DNA of 64,000 bases from NCBI RefSeq assembly GCF_024802625.1, contig NZ_CP103371.1, positions 2,294,001 through 2,358,000 on the forward strand. Direction: 5' to 3'. A model generated the notes under the pieces. That model was not told the origin of the DNA. It worked only from the letters and a program-made list of their open reading frames with translations, and did no database searches. The position numbers were made by a program, and so were the translations under genes. Of this stretch, positions 35,364-44,629 are shown in pieces. Source of the stretch: Massilia sp. H6 (GTDB lineage: Bacteria > Pseudomonadota > Gammaproteobacteria > Burkholderiales > Burkholderiaceae_D). Every line of letters starts with the position of its first letter. The first letter of the stretch is position 1.

Positions 35364-35506
35364 GGGTTCTCCTGGGTGGTCATTATTCGTTGTTACTGTA
35401 CTTTCCGGGCGGCCATACCGATCGAGAAAGTTCGAGAAAGCTCATTAGTTGCTACGATGGTAACGTGCGTCAGCAAATGGTGTCGCTGGCTAGCAATACA
35501 ATATAC

Positions 35507-35534
35507 TTGTTAATAGTTATTGATGCGATATACT
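35507..35534 (+). promoter_or_regulatory. Promoter and likely BigR operator of the sulfur operon
   Basis: TTGTTA (35507-35512), a 16-base spacer, then TATACT (35529-35534), 31 bases before the bigR ATG. The heptamer ATATACT occurs twice (35501-35507 and 35528-35534), and CAATA/TATTG arms flank the first, in a locally AT-rich stretch. Autoregulation by BigR here is inferred from the family. Confidence 0.5.
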
Positions 35535-35565
35535 ATTGAAAGATATTTTCTTCGATGGAGGTGCG

Positions 35566-35919
35566 ATGAAGGATCAAGAAGTGGGTCTGTGTCCCTTTGA
35601 CGGCATCGATATCGAATCGATGCGCCGCGCTGCGGAGCAGGCCTGCGGCCTGCTCAAGGCGCTGGGCAATCCCGACCGCCTGCTGTTGCTGTGCCAGTTG
35701 ACGCAAGGAGAGTTTCGTGTCGGCGAACTTGAAGCCTTGAGCGGCATACGCCAGCCGACGCTATCGCAGCAGCTCGGTGTGCTGCGCGAAGAGAAGTTGG
35801 TGCATACGCGGCGCGAGGGTAAGCAGATCTATTACAGCATGGCAAGCAGCGAAGCGATGGCGGTCATGGAAGTCTTGTACGAGCTGTACTGTAAAACGAT
35901 AAAGGAAAACACATCATGA
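35566..35919 (+). CDS. bigR: ArsR-family persulfide sensor repressor (BigR/SqrR-like)
   Basis: A 117-residue winged-helix repressor expected to release DNA when reactive sulfur species link two cysteines. Cys43 (LLLLCQLTQGE) and Cys109 (LYELYCKT) stand where the Cys42/Cys108 pair of Xylella BigR is found; Cys9 and Cys27 are extra. The helix-turn-helix runs LEALSGIRQPTLSQQLGVLREEKLV. The start at 35566 has GGAGG just upstream; an in-frame TTG 30 bases earlier is possible but weaker. It is the first gene of the operon and its stop overlaps the next gene by ATGA. Confidence 0.85.
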   Translation: MKDQEVGLCPFDGIDIESMRRAAEQACGLLKALGNPDRLLLLCQLTQGEFRVGELEALSGIRQPTLSQQLGVLREEKLVHTRREGKQIYYSMASSEAMAVMEVLYELYCKTIKENTS

Positions 35920-36347
35920 TGATCAACTGGAGTGAATTTACGCCGTGGGCCTCGCTGTTTGGCGGCTTGCTGATCGGTCTGGCGGCAGCGCTGTTTATTT
36001 TGTTTAACGGCAGGATCGCCGGCATCAGCGGCGTGCTCGGCGGCCTGTTGCGCCCCAAGCAGGGCGAGCTCGGCTGGCGCGTCGCCTTCCTGGCCGGATT
36101 GCTCGGCGCGCCTTTGGTGTACGGGCTATTTGCTACGTTGCCAGAGGCCCGGATCGAGGCCGGAACCGGAACCCTGATCATCGCCGGCTTGCTGGTCGGG
36201 CTGGGCACGCGCTACGGGTCCGGCTGCACCAGCGGCCACGGCGTGTGCGGGCTGTCGCGGGGCTCGCCCCGATCGCTGGTTGCCACGGTGAGCTTCATGC
36301 TGGCCGGCTTTGTCACCGTGTACGTTGTGCGCCACTTGATGGCTTAA
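35916..36347 (+). CDS. YeeE/YedE (DUF395) transporter, first half
   Basis: A 143-residue membrane protein with about four helices and the sulfur-transporter motif [17 protein letters not shown], whose cysteines relay thiosulfate or sulfide in the related YeeE/TsuA. In this family two half-size genes often replace one full-length transporter, and the second half follows directly. ATG 35916 overlaps the bigR stop; ATG 35919 is equally possible. Confidence 0.87.
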   Translation: MMINWSEFTPWASLFGGLLIGLAAALFILFNGRIAGISGVLGGLLRPKQGELGWRVAFLAGLLGAPLVYGLFATLPEARIEAGTGTLIIAGLLVGLGTRYGSGCTSGHGVCGLSRGSPRSLVATVSFMLAGFVTVYVVRHLMA

Positions 36348-36358
36348 GGAGAAACCTC

Positions 36359-36796
36359 ATGCAAATCTTTATGGCATTGATCGTCGGGCTCGTTTTTGGT
36401 ATCGGGCTGCTGATCTCGGGTATGGCCGACCCGGCGAAAGTCCTGAATTTCCTCGACCTGGCCGGCAACTGGGATCCGTCGCTGGCACTGGTGATGGGCG
36501 GCGCAATCCTGGTCGGCGTGCTTGCCTTTCGTGTCGCTGCCGGGCGCAACAAGTCGCTGCTCGGCGAACCGATGCGCTTGCCGACCGCCACCAACATCGA
36601 TCGCCGGCTGGTTGTGGGCGGCTTGAGTTTCGGGGTGGGCTGGGGTCTGGCGGGCTACTGCCCGGGGCCGGCGCTAGTGTCCCTGGTCGGCGGTGGCGAA
36701 AAACCGCTGATCTTCACCGCCGCACTGCTGGCCGGAATGGCGATCTTCGAACTGCTCGAGCGCCTGCCCAGGGCGACCGGCGAGCAGCGTGCGTAA
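36359..36796 (+). CDS. YeeE/YedE (DUF6691) transporter, second half
   Basis: A 145-residue membrane protein, the partner of the preceding half-transporter. It contains GIGLLISGMADPAKVLNFLD and GWGLAGYCPGPALVSLVGG, the latter with the family's single conserved Cys. The start at 36359 follows AAGGAG by seven bases; the longer frame from 36245 overlaps the upstream gene and is rejected. Together the two halves probably move a small sulfur compound across the inner membrane. Confidence 0.87.
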   Translation: MQIFMALIVGLVFGIGLLISGMADPAKVLNFLDLAGNWDPSLALVMGGAILVGVLAFRVAAGRNKSLLGEPMRLPTATNIDRRLVVGGLSFGVGWGLAGYCPGPALVSLVGGGEKPLIFTAALLAGMAIFELLERLPRATGEQRA

Positions 36797-36811
36797 GCGC
36801 AGCATCCGGGC

Positions 36812-37630
36812 ATGGGTGACGCCATGCTGATCAGTGCAGGGCTGGGCCTGGTGGTCGGCGTGGTGCTGGCGCTCACCGGTGCCGGCGGCGGCATCCTCGC
36901 CGTGCCGCTGCTGGTGTTCGGCATGCAGATGGGGGTGGCCCAGGCCGGTCCGATCGGCCTGCTGGCCGTTGGCATGGCCGCGGCGCTCGGCGCCGTTCTG
37001 GGCTTGAAAGCCGGAACCGTACGCTATCGGGCCGCGGTGCTGATTTCGGTGACCGGCATGCTGCTCGCGCCGGTCGGTTTATGGCTGGCGCACCGTATCG
37101 ACAACCGCTGGCTGAGCGTACTGTTCGCGCTGGTCCTGTTGTTCGTGGCCTTTAAAACCTACCGGCGCGCAAACAGCAAGCCAGCAGAGCGTGAGGACGC
37201 CACCGACGGCCGCACCAAGCCATGCATGCTCGACAGCGAAACCGGGCGGTTCTCGTGGAACGCGCGCTGTGCCCGTTCGCTGGCGCTGTCGGGCACGCTC
37301 GCCGGCCTGCTCTCGGGCCTGCTCGGTGTCGGCGGCGGCTTCGTGATGGTGCCTGCGCTGCAGCGCTACACCAATCTGGATATGAAGTCCACCGTGGCGA
37401 CCTCGCTGGCGGTAATCGCCCTGGTGTCGGTGACCGGCGTTGCTTCAAGCGCGTTTGCCGGTTCGATGACCTGGTCGGTGGCCATGCCGTTTGCCGCGGG
37501 GGCACTGGCCGGCATGCTGGGCGGGCGCGTCGTATCGGACCGGCTGGCCGGCCCGCAGTTGCAAATTGGCTTTGCCGCCGTCTCGGCGCTGGTGGCAGTG
37601 GGCATGATCGCCAAGGTGCTGTATCGATAA
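36812..37630 (+). CDS. TSUP (TauE/SafE) family sulfite/sulfur-anion exporter
   Basis: A 272-residue inner-membrane protein with two similar halves, each holding a Gly-rich loop: ALTGAGGGILAVPLLVFGM near the N-terminus and GLLGVGGGFVMVPALQRYTN near residue 180. This is the TSUP pattern (sulfite, sulfoacetate or thiosulfate export). A central cytosolic loop carries two Cys (KPCMLDSE... NARCARS). In this cluster it would remove sulfite made by the dioxygenase encoded next. ATG 36812 or 36824 could be the start. Confidence 0.87.
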   Translation: MGDAMLISAGLGLVVGVVLALTGAGGGILAVPLLVFGMQMGVAQAGPIGLLAVGMAAALGAVLGLKAGTVRYRAAVLISVTGMLLAPVGLWLAHRIDNRWLSVLFALVLLFVAFKTYRRANSKPAEREDATDGRTKPCMLDSETGRFSWNARCARSLALSGTLAGLLSGLLGVGGGFVMVPALQRYTNLDMKSTVATSLAVIALVSVTGVASSAFAGSMTWSVAMPFAAGALAGMLGGRVVSDRLAGPQLQIGFAAVSALVAVGMIAKVLYR

Positions 37631-37675
37631 TCCGAGCCGCCAGAGTGCGCTCATCGAATTTCAAGGAGAACTGCC

Positions 37676-38374
37676 ATGCATCTGAGCCCGATTCAGCTGT
37701 TCGACAGCGAGTCGTCGACCTTTACCTATATCCTGGCTGCGCAGGGCGGCGCCGAAGCAGTGCTGATCGATCCGGTCGACGAGCACTGGGCGCGCGACCT
37801 GGCGCACTTGCGGCGCCTGAACCTGAAGCTGACCTACATCCTCGAGACGCACGCGCATGCAGACCATGTCACGTCGGCCGGAAAATTGCGTGAGCTGACC
37901 GGCGCCAAGGCGGCGGTCCCGAGCGGCTGCGGGATTCCGCCTGCCGACGTTCAACTCAATGACGGCGATGTGATTCGTTTCGGCGGCGAAGAAATCCTGG
38001 TTCTGCATACGCCTGGCCACACTGCGGGGAGCATGAGCTACGTCTGGCGCAACAACGTGTTCACCGGCGACACGCTCCTGATCGGCGGCTGCGGCCGCAC
38101 CGATTTCCAGAGCGGTAGTGCCGATGCCTTGTTCGACAGCGTCACCAAAAAGCTGTTTGCGCTGGCGGACGACACCCTGATGTGGCCGGGCCACGATTAC
38201 AAGGGGCAGGTGGTATCTACGATCGGCTGGGAGAAAGAGCACAACGCACGCCTGGCCAAGCGCACCCGCGAGGAATTCGTGCAGTTGATGAGTGAGCTGG
38301 TTCTGCCCAAGCCAAAGCGCATCGACGTTGCGGTGCCGGCGAACCAGAACCTGGGTTTGCCGCACGGCGTCTGA
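37676..38374 (+). CDS. ETHE1-like persulfide dioxygenase (metallo-beta-lactamase fold)
   Basis: Oxidises glutathione persulfide to sulfite with one non-haem iron. 232 residues. THAHADHVTS is the metal-binding HxHxDH motif, with further ligands in HTPGHTAGSM, FTGDTLLIGGCGRTDFQ and MWPGHDYKG. The GGCGRTDFQ segment is typical of ETHE1 and SdoA. The start has a strong ribosome site (AAGGAGAA). It corresponds to the metallo-beta-lactamase half of Blh. It ends 21 bases before the convergent thyA stop. Confidence 0.92.
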   Translation: MHLSPIQLFDSESSTFTYILAAQGGAEAVLIDPVDEHWARDLAHLRRLNLKLTYILETHAHADHVTSAGKLRELTGAKAAVPSGCGIPPADVQLNDGDVIRFGGEEILVLHTPGHTAGSMSYVWRNNVFTGDTLLIGGCGRTDFQSGSADALFDSVTKKLFALADDTLMWPGHDYKGQVVSTIGWEKEHNARLAKRTREEFVQLMSELVLPKPKRIDVAVPANQNLGLPHGV

Positions 38375-38395
38375 CGCAAATGGTCGATGCGCGCC

Positions 38396-39232
38396 TTACT
38401 TGGCGACCTGCGCCGGAATATGCGGATGCGGGTCGTAATCGACGATCTCGAAATCGTCGAACTGGTAATCGAAGATCGATACCGGGCGGCGCTTGATGAC
38501 CAGCCTGGGCAGCGCGCGCGGCGTGCGCGTGAGCTGCAGGCGCGCCTGCTCCAGATGATTCGAGTACAGGTGCAAATCGCCAATGGAATGGACGATCTCT
38601 CCCACTTCGAGGTCGCACTGTTGAGCGACCATGTGGGTCAGGAATGCCAGTGAATTGGCATTGAACGGAACGCCAAGGTAAAGGTCGCCCGAGCGCTGGG
38701 TCAGGTGGGCCGACAGACGCCCGTTGGCCACGTAGAACTGGTACAGGATGTGGCAGGGCGGAAGCGCCATCTTGCCTTCGGCTGCGTTTTGCTCGGGTGA
38801 TTTGGTTTCGTCCGGCAGATAGGCGACATTCCACGCATTGATGATATGGCGGCGGCTGTCCGGACGTTTCTTGATGCCGTCGATGAGCGCCGCTACCTGG
38901 TCATGGGTCTCCCCGTTGGGCCCTTGCCAGTAGCGCCACTGCGCACCGTAGACCGGTCCGAGTTCCCCGTCGGCCGTGGCCCACTCGTTCCAGATCGACA
39001 CCCCGTTGTCTTGCAAGTACTTGATGTTGGTGTCACCGCGCAAGAACCACAACAATTCGTGCAGAATCGACTTGATGTGTAATTTTTTCGTGGTGAGAAG
39101 GGGAAAGCCATCTTGCAGGTCGTGGCGAACCATGCGGCCAAAGACCGACAAGGTGCCGGTTCCGGTACGATCGCCCTTTGCCACGCCATTCTCGAGGACG
39201 TCCCGGAGTAGGCCCAAGTACTGTTGATCCAT
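38396..39232 (-). CDS. thyA: Thymidylate synthase
   Basis: Methylates dUMP to dTMP using methylene-tetrahydrofolate, leaving dihydrofolate for FolA. 278 residues from ATG 39232, which has AGGAAAG upstream. Motifs: [13 protein letters not shown] near the N-terminus, [13 protein letters not shown], the catalytic Cys in [13 protein letters not shown] and [13 protein letters not shown]. The slight extra length over E. coli lies in the [13 protein letters not shown] loop before the catalytic Cys. An upstream open frame to 39367 is not conserved. Confidence 0.97.
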   Translation of the reverse strand: MDQQYLGLLRDVLENGVAKGDRTGTGTLSVFGRMVRHDLQDGFPLLTTKKLHIKSILHELLWFLRGDTNIKYLQDNGVSIWNEWATADGELGPVYGAQWRYWQGPNGETHDQVAALIDGIKKRPDSRRHIINAWNVAYLPDETKSPEQNAAEGKMALPPCHILYQFYVANGRLSAHLTQRSGDLYLGVPFNANSLAFLTHMVAQQCDLEVGEIVHSIGDLHLYSNHLEQARLQLTRTPRALPRLVIKRRPVSIFDYQFDDFEIVDYDPHPHIPAQVAK

Positions 39233-39344
39233 GGTGCAGTTCTTTCCTGGTCTTGCTGAAGGTCTTAGAAATTCGAGGCCGGCGCCGTCTGCGCGGTGCT
39301 CCAGCGGCGCCGGTCCAATATTGTATCGTACCCGCGCCTTGCAA

Positions 39345-40442
39345 TCAGGCTGCCAGTGCGCCAGCAAAGCGGGCCAGGGCTATGTGCACCTGCTCGTCCG
39401 ATGCGGCGAGCAGGTGGTCGCCCACATACAGTTCGAATGCACTGGTGCCGGGTAGCGCGGTGCTGGCGATGCGGTTGAACATCCAGATGCCATGCTGCTC
39501 GGCGAGCTCGCGCCGGATCGCCAGCGCGCGCTCGGCGCTTACCGGAAGATGCAGGTGCAGCATGTTGACCTGGGGCGCCGCCGGATTGACGCGGATCTGC
39601 GGGTAGGCCGCGAGCGCATCGTACAAAAAATGGGTGCGGCGCAGGCAATCGGGCAGCGCCGCCAGGCGCTGGTCGAACTGCATCGCCGCGGCCACCGCAT
39701 ACGGGCTGCGTTGGAAGACATTGCCGCCCTCGCGCCGGAACCACTCGGCGGCCCGCTCCACGAACTCGCGCGAGCCCGCCAGCATGGCGCCACCCAGGCC
39801 GCCGATACCCTTGTATAGCGACACATAGACCGAGTCGAACCCAGCGGCGACTTCTTGCACGGATTTGCCGTAGCCGCAAGCGGCCTCCCACAGGCGCGCA
39901 CCGTCCATGTGCAGGTGGGCGCCGCGTATCTTGCAGTGAGCCTTGATGGCCTCCAGTTCGTCCCAGGCGGGCAGCTGGCCGCCAATCTCGCGCAGCGGCA
40001 GCTCCAGGCCGACGGCGCCGATCCGGTCGGGGATGGCGGCCAGGTCGGCCGTGGTCCAGGGGCGATGAGGGTCGCCCGCCTGCAGCGCCTTGAAGTGGCC
40101 GAGCAGCTGGTAGTTGGAGCGTTCGTGCAGGAAGATATGCGAGGTCGGATGCAGCGCCACCAGATCGCGTGCGCGGTCCTGGCAGGCCAGGCGCAGCGCG
40201 GTTGCCGAGGCCATGGTGCCGCTGATGCAGAACACGGCAGCCTCGAAGCCGAGCAGGCGTGCCAGCTTGGCTTCGAATGCCTGCAGAAAGCTGCCGCTGC
40301 CGTAATTGTCGTGCTCGATGCTATGGCGTTCGCACCACGCCGCCATCGCCGCGAACAGTTCGGCCGGTGGGCGCGCCCGGTGGCCGGGAAACACGGTGTG
40401 GCAGCGGCGCAGCAGGTCACGCAGCAGGTCATTGTCGTTCAC
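39345..40442 (-). CDS. PLP-dependent threonine-aldolase-like (beta-eliminating lyase) protein
   Basis: A 365-residue fold-type I PLP enzyme of the threonine aldolase / beta-eliminating lyase family. Seen motifs: [17 protein letters not shown] (cofactor phosphate loop), [18 protein letters not shown] with the Asp that holds the pyridine nitrogen, and [14 protein letters not shown] with the PLP-binding Lys. Low-specificity L-threonine aldolase (Thr to Gly plus acetaldehyde) is the most common activity, but the sequence departs from LtaE in several places, so the substrate is uncertain. Confidence 0.8.
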   Translation of the reverse strand: MNDNDLLRDLLRRCHTVFPGHRARPPAELFAAMAAWCERHSIEHDNYGSGSFLQAFEAKLARLLGFEAAVFCISGTMASATALRLACQDRARDLVALHPTSHIFLHERSNYQLLGHFKALQAGDPHRPWTTADLAAIPDRIGAVGLELPLREIGGQLPAWDELEAIKAHCKIRGAHLHMDGARLWEAACGYGKSVQEVAAGFDSVYVSLYKGIGGLGGAMLAGSREFVERAAEWFRREGGNVFQRSPYAVAAAMQFDQRLAALPDCLRRTHFLYDALAAYPQIRVNPAAPQVNMLHLHLPVSAERALAIRRELAEQHGIWMFNRIASTALPGTSAFELYVGDHLLAASDEQVHIALARFAGALAA

Positions 40443-40545
40443 GGCGGGCTCGTCTACTTGTCAAGTGAGCCCGTAACTCTACACCGAAGCCTGCGCGCCG
40501 GGAAGGCCGCGGCTGGCCAGCTGCCAGCCCCGCTTTAACCGTGCA

Positions 40546-42573
40546 TCATCCGTGCGTCAGCGCCGCGCGCTGCGGCGCCGCCAGCTGGGTCGCCGCTGGC
40601 GCTTCACCGTTGAGGCGGAACAGGCGTACCGCGCGCGCCAGTTCGGCCGCTTGGTCTTGCATGGCCTGGGCCGCGGCGCTGGCTTGCTCGACCAGGGCGG
40701 CGTTCTGCTGGGTCGCCTCGTCCATCGCATTGACCGAGCGGTTGACATGCTCGATGCCGCTGGTCTGCTCCTGGCTCGCCGCGGTAATCTCCGACATGAT
40801 GTCGGTCACGCGCGCGACGCTGTCGAGCACGTCGTTCATCGTCACGCCCGCTTCGCTCACCAGCTTGCTGCCAGCAACGACTTCGCCATTCGAGGTGTCG
40901 ATCAAGGCCTTGATTTCCTTGGCCGCCGCAGCGCTGCGCTGGGCCAGGTTGCGCACCTCGCTGGCCACCACGGCGAAGCCGCGTCCCTGTTCGCCGGCGC
41001 GCGCGGCTTCCACCGCTGCGTTCAAGGCCAGGATATTGGTCTGGAAGGCAATGCCGTCGATGACGCTGGTGATGTCCGAGATCTTGCGCGACGAGTGATT
41101 GATCGAGTCCATGCGTTCGATGACTTGCGCCACCGTGGCGCCGCCTTTTTGCGCCACCGCCGAGGCGTTCATCGCCAGCTGGTTGGCCTGGCGGGCATTG
41201 TCGGCATTCTGGCGCACGGTTGCGGTCAGTTCGTCCATCGACGAGGCAGTGCCGGCCAGGTTCACGGCCTGTTGCTCGGTGCGCCGGCACAGGTCCATGT
41301 TGCCGGCCGAGATCTGCTCGGATGCGCTGGCGATCTGCTCAGCGCCGTCGCGCACCTTGCCCACCACGTTCGACAGGCTGGCGCCCACCATGTTGATCGA
41401 TTCGGTCAGCAGGCCGATCTCGTCGCGGCGGGTATGCTGGACGCGTGCGCCAAGGTCGCCCTCGGCGATGCGTTTGGCAACGTCGCGCACTTCGGCCAGC
41501 GGACGCGAGACGGTGCGGTTCACCACCGCGTACAGGATCGCCGCCAGCACTGCCAGTGCCAGCATGCCGAGGCCGATGAAGCGGTTGCGCAGCTGCGTGG
41601 CCGCGGCCGTGATCTCGTCGCGGTAGGTGCCGCCGGCGATGATCCAGTTCCAGCCCTTGACCTGGGTATAGGCCACGAATTTCTCGCGCGCCGACGCTTC
41701 ACCTGGATTTTGCCAGCCGTAGCTGATCGTGCCTTCTTTCTTCTCGAGGATTTCCTTGATGTACAGGCGGCCGTCGGCATCCTTGCTGTCGAGGATATTC
41801 GTGCCTTCCTTGGCCGGATGAACGATCAGCTCGCCATAGGTCTTGCCTGGCGCTGCGCTGAGCACGTAGAAATAGCCGGTTTCGCCGACCTTGATCTCTC
41901 GGATGCGGTCCTTGAGCGCCTTCAGGTCTTCGGTGATGTCGACGCCCACGTAGAGCACGGCGACCAGCTTGCCGGCCGCGTCGCGCACCGGCTCGTATTG
42001 CGTGATGTACTGCTTGCCGAACAGTGTGACCAGGCCGACATAGGTCTGTCCCGCGCGCAGTGCGGCATAGGCCGGGCTGTTACGGTCGAGCGTGGTGCCA
42101 ACCGCGCGTTCGCCATTTTCTTTCTTTACCGAGGTGGTCACCCGCACGAAATCGTCGCCGTCGGTGGCGAAGATGGTGGCGTTGCCGCCGGTCTCGGCGG
42201 TGAAACTGTCGGGCGTCGCAAAGTCGAGGTTCAGGGCTTTGCCGTCGAGCATGAGCGTCGGCGTCGCCTTGCCGCCGATGTCGACGCTCGTTGCGGTATC
42301 GAGCTCGAAGGCACCGGGCAGGGTGCCCCGGAAGATGCGGCCAAAGCTCTTGGCCGTACTGCTGACGCTCTTGTTGAACAGCTCAACCGTATTGGCGACG
42401 CTGCGCAGTTCGTTGCGCACGCTCAGTGCGGCGCGTTCTTCCAGCATCGACGAGGTCGACCAGGTGACCGCCGCAATCAGTACGGCGATGATGACCGCCG
42501 TCAGGGCAAAGGTCACGGCGCTGATGCGGGTGCCAACGTTCCAGTGGGCGGGGTGGTAAGTGCTGCCAGACAT
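40546..42573 (-). CDS. Methyl-accepting chemotaxis protein with Cache sensor domain
   Basis: Inner-membrane chemoreceptor of 675 residues. TM1 is at about 18-39, a large periplasmic dCache/Cache_3-Cache_2 sensor follows (about 50-330, with GETGYFYVLSAAPGKTYGELIVHP), TM2 at about 335-355, HAMP to about 408 (NRTVSRPLAEVRDVAKRIAEGDLGARV), and the coiled-coil signalling domain. The receptor tip is the fully conserved IAFQTNILALNAAVEAARAG. No C-terminal NWETF-type tether is present. Ligand unknown; such Cache sensors often bind small carboxylates or amino acids. Confidence 0.93.
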   Translation of the reverse strand: MSGSTYHPAHWNVGTRISAVTFALTAVIIAVLIAAVTWSTSSMLEERAALSVRNELRSVANTVELFNKSVSSTAKSFGRIFRGTLPGAFELDTATSVDIGGKATPTLMLDGKALNLDFATPDSFTAETGGNATIFATDGDDFVRVTTSVKKENGERAVGTTLDRNSPAYAALRAGQTYVGLVTLFGKQYITQYEPVRDAAGKLVAVLYVGVDITEDLKALKDRIREIKVGETGYFYVLSAAPGKTYGELIVHPAKEGTNILDSKDADGRLYIKEILEKKEGTISYGWQNPGEASAREKFVAYTQVKGWNWIIAGGTYRDEITAAATQLRNRFIGLGMLALAVLAAILYAVVNRTVSRPLAEVRDVAKRIAEGDLGARVQHTRRDEIGLLTESINMVGASLSNVVGKVRDGAEQIASASEQISAGNMDLCRRTEQQAVNLAGTASSMDELTATVRQNADNARQANQLAMNASAVAQKGGATVAQVIERMDSINHSSRKISDITSVIDGIAFQTNILALNAAVEAARAGEQGRGFAVVASEVRNLAQRSAAAAKEIKALIDTSNGEVVAGSKLVSEAGVTMNDVLDSVARVTDIMSEITAASQEQTSGIEHVNRSVNAMDEATQQNAALVEQASAAAQAMQDQAAELARAVRLFRLNGEAPAATQLAAPQRAALTHG

Positions 42574-42744
42574 GACGACTCCAGAGGGGTAAGTTCGTCA
42601 GATGATACCGGGCAACGTTTTTCTACTGCAACCAAAAAGGACTAAGCGGGCAAGTAATGCCGTTACGAAACAACAGCTTGCCAAGAGTTCAATCCATTCC
42701 TGGATCTTCTGCCAATGGGCGAAACGACAAGAACATGCAGCGCT

Positions 42745-44592
42745 TCAGCCCAACTGTTCCACCGGTGCGGCGGGCTGAAACTGCAGCGCCGCCAGGTTGG
42801 CATACACGCCGCCGTGCGCGACCAGCGACGCATGCGTGCCGCTCTCTACCACCCGGCCGTCGTCAAGCACCACGATCCGGTCCGCCCGCTGGACGGTGGC
42901 GAGGCGGTGCGCGATGATGATGGTGGTGCGGCCCAGCATGGCCGCTTCCAGGGCGCGCTGCACCAGGCGTTCGGACTCGGCGTCGAGCGCGCTGGTGGCT
43001 TCGTCAAGCAGCAGCAGCGGAGGATTCTTGAGCAGGGCGCGCGCAATCGCGATGCGCTGGCGCTGCCCGCCAGACAGGCGCACCCCGCGCTCGCCCAGGA
43101 AGGCGCCGTAACCGTCGGGCAGGCGCTCGATGAATTCGTGGGCCGCGGCCATCTTGGCCACCGCAATGACTTGCTCGTCGCTGGCGTCGGGACGGCCGTA
43201 GCGGATGTTTTCCATGGCATTGGCCGAAAAGATGATGGTGTCCTGGGGGACGATGCCGATCGCGTCGCGCAGCGTGTGCAGCGGCAAATCGCGGATGTCG
43301 ACGCCGTCCAGGCGCACCGCGCCGGCCTGTGGGTCGTAAAAGCGCAGCAGCAGCTGGAACAGTGTGGTCTTGCCGGCGCCCGAGGGGCCGACCAGGGCCA
43401 CCGTTTCGCCGGCACGGATGTCGAGCTTCAGATGCGACAGCGCCGCCGACTGCGGGCGCGACGGATAGCTGAAGCTGACGTCGTCGAGCGTGACGCGGGC
43501 GCCGTTCGCGGTGCGCGGTGGCAGCGCCTTTGGATCGGCCGGGTCCTGGATGTCCGAGCGCGCGGCCAGCAGTTCCAGCAGGCGTTCGGTGGCGCCGGCT
43601 GCGCGCTGGGCTTCGCCCATCACTTCGGACAGCGCGCCGACCGAGCCGGCCACGATCGCCGCATACAGGATGAACTGCCCCAGTTCGCCGCCGGTGGCGG
43701 TACCGGCCAGCACCGCATGGGCACCGAGCCAGAGCACGAACACGATCGATCCGAACACCAGCACGATGGCTAGCATGGTCAGGGTTGCGCGTGCGCGGAT
43801 GCGCCGGATCGCGGTGGCAAAGGCACTGTCGACCGAGACCTGGAAGCGCCCGGCTTCGATGGCTTCGTGGGTAAACGCTTGCACGGTCGGCATTGCATTG
43901 AGGATTTCGCCGGCCATGGCCGAGGCGTCGGCGATGCGGTCCTGCGAGTCGCGCGAGAGCTTGCGCACGCGGCGGCCGTACAGCACGATCGGCAGCACCA
44001 CCAGCACCAGCATGCCCAGGATGATGGCGCTCAGTTTCGGGTTGGTCACGAACAGCATCACCAGTCCGCCCGAAAACAGCAGCGTATTGCGCAGGGCCAG
44101 CGAAATGCTGGTGCCGACCACGCTCTGGATCAGGGTGGTGTCGGTGGTCAGGCGCGACAGCACTTCGCCGGTGCGGGTGGTCTCGAAGAATTCGGGGCTC
44201 TGGCGCACCACGTGGCGGTAGACGGCGGCGCGGATGTCGGCAGTGACGCGTTCGCCCAGCCACGACACCATGTAAAAGCGTGCGGCGGTAGCCAGCGCCA
44301 GCACCGAGGCCACGCCGAACAGCGCCAGGAAGGTGGCGTCGACGTTCTCGATGCTGGTGACCGACGATCCGGCGCCAGCCGCGGCGCCGAAACCGAGGTC
44401 GATCATGCGCTTGAAGGCGGCCGGAATGGCCAGCGTGGCGGCTGCCGCGAACAGCAGCGCGACGCCGGCCAGGGCGAACTGGCGGCGGTAGGGACGCAAG
44501 AAGGGCAGCAGGCCCTTGAGAGCGGCCAGGCTGCCTTTGCGGGAGGTGTCGGTATCAATATCTTTGGTGCTGCCGGTGGAGCGTGAGGTCAT
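42745..44592 (-). CDS. MsbA-like ABC exporter (fused membrane and ATPase domains)
   Basis: A 615-residue half-transporter expected to homodimerise and export lipids or hydrophobic compounds. The membrane domain (about 30-330) has six helices; the nucleotide-binding domain has Walker A GPSGAGKTT, the Q-loop in GIVPQDTIIFSANAMENIRYG, signature RLSGGQRQR, Walker B LLLLDEATSALD and H-loop IIIAHRL. It belongs to the MsbA-related subgroup (ABCB type) rather than essential MsbA itself. The 171 bases between it and the chemoreceptor show nothing recognisable. Confidence 0.9.
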   Translation of the reverse strand: MTSRSTGSTKDIDTDTSRKGSLAALKGLLPFLRPYRRQFALAGVALLFAAAATLAIPAAFKRMIDLGFGAAAGAGSSVTSIENVDATFLALFGVASVLALATAARFYMVSWLGERVTADIRAAVYRHVVRQSPEFFETTRTGEVLSRLTTDTTLIQSVVGTSISLALRNTLLFSGGLVMLFVTNPKLSAIILGMLVLVVLPIVLYGRRVRKLSRDSQDRIADASAMAGEILNAMPTVQAFTHEAIEAGRFQVSVDSAFATAIRRIRARATLTMLAIVLVFGSIVFVLWLGAHAVLAGTATGGELGQFILYAAIVAGSVGALSEVMGEAQRAAGATERLLELLAARSDIQDPADPKALPPRTANGARVTLDDVSFSYPSRPQSAALSHLKLDIRAGETVALVGPSGAGKTTLFQLLLRFYDPQAGAVRLDGVDIRDLPLHTLRDAIGIVPQDTIIFSANAMENIRYGRPDASDEQVIAVAKMAAAHEFIERLPDGYGAFLGERGVRLSGGQRQRIAIARALLKNPPLLLLDEATSALDAESERLVQRALEAAMLGRTTIIIAHRLATVQRADRIVVLDDGRVVESGTHASLVAHGGVYANLAALQFQPAAPVEQLG

Positions 44593-44629
44593 TGTCTGCT
44601 TGCGTGTTCTTGTTCGAGTATGCGGTCGT

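Noticed and set aside
40497..40540. GGCTGGC/GCCAGCC hairpin after the chemoreceptor gene as a terminator
   Set aside because: The stem is only seven pairs with no T run on the relevant strand; not strong enough to list.
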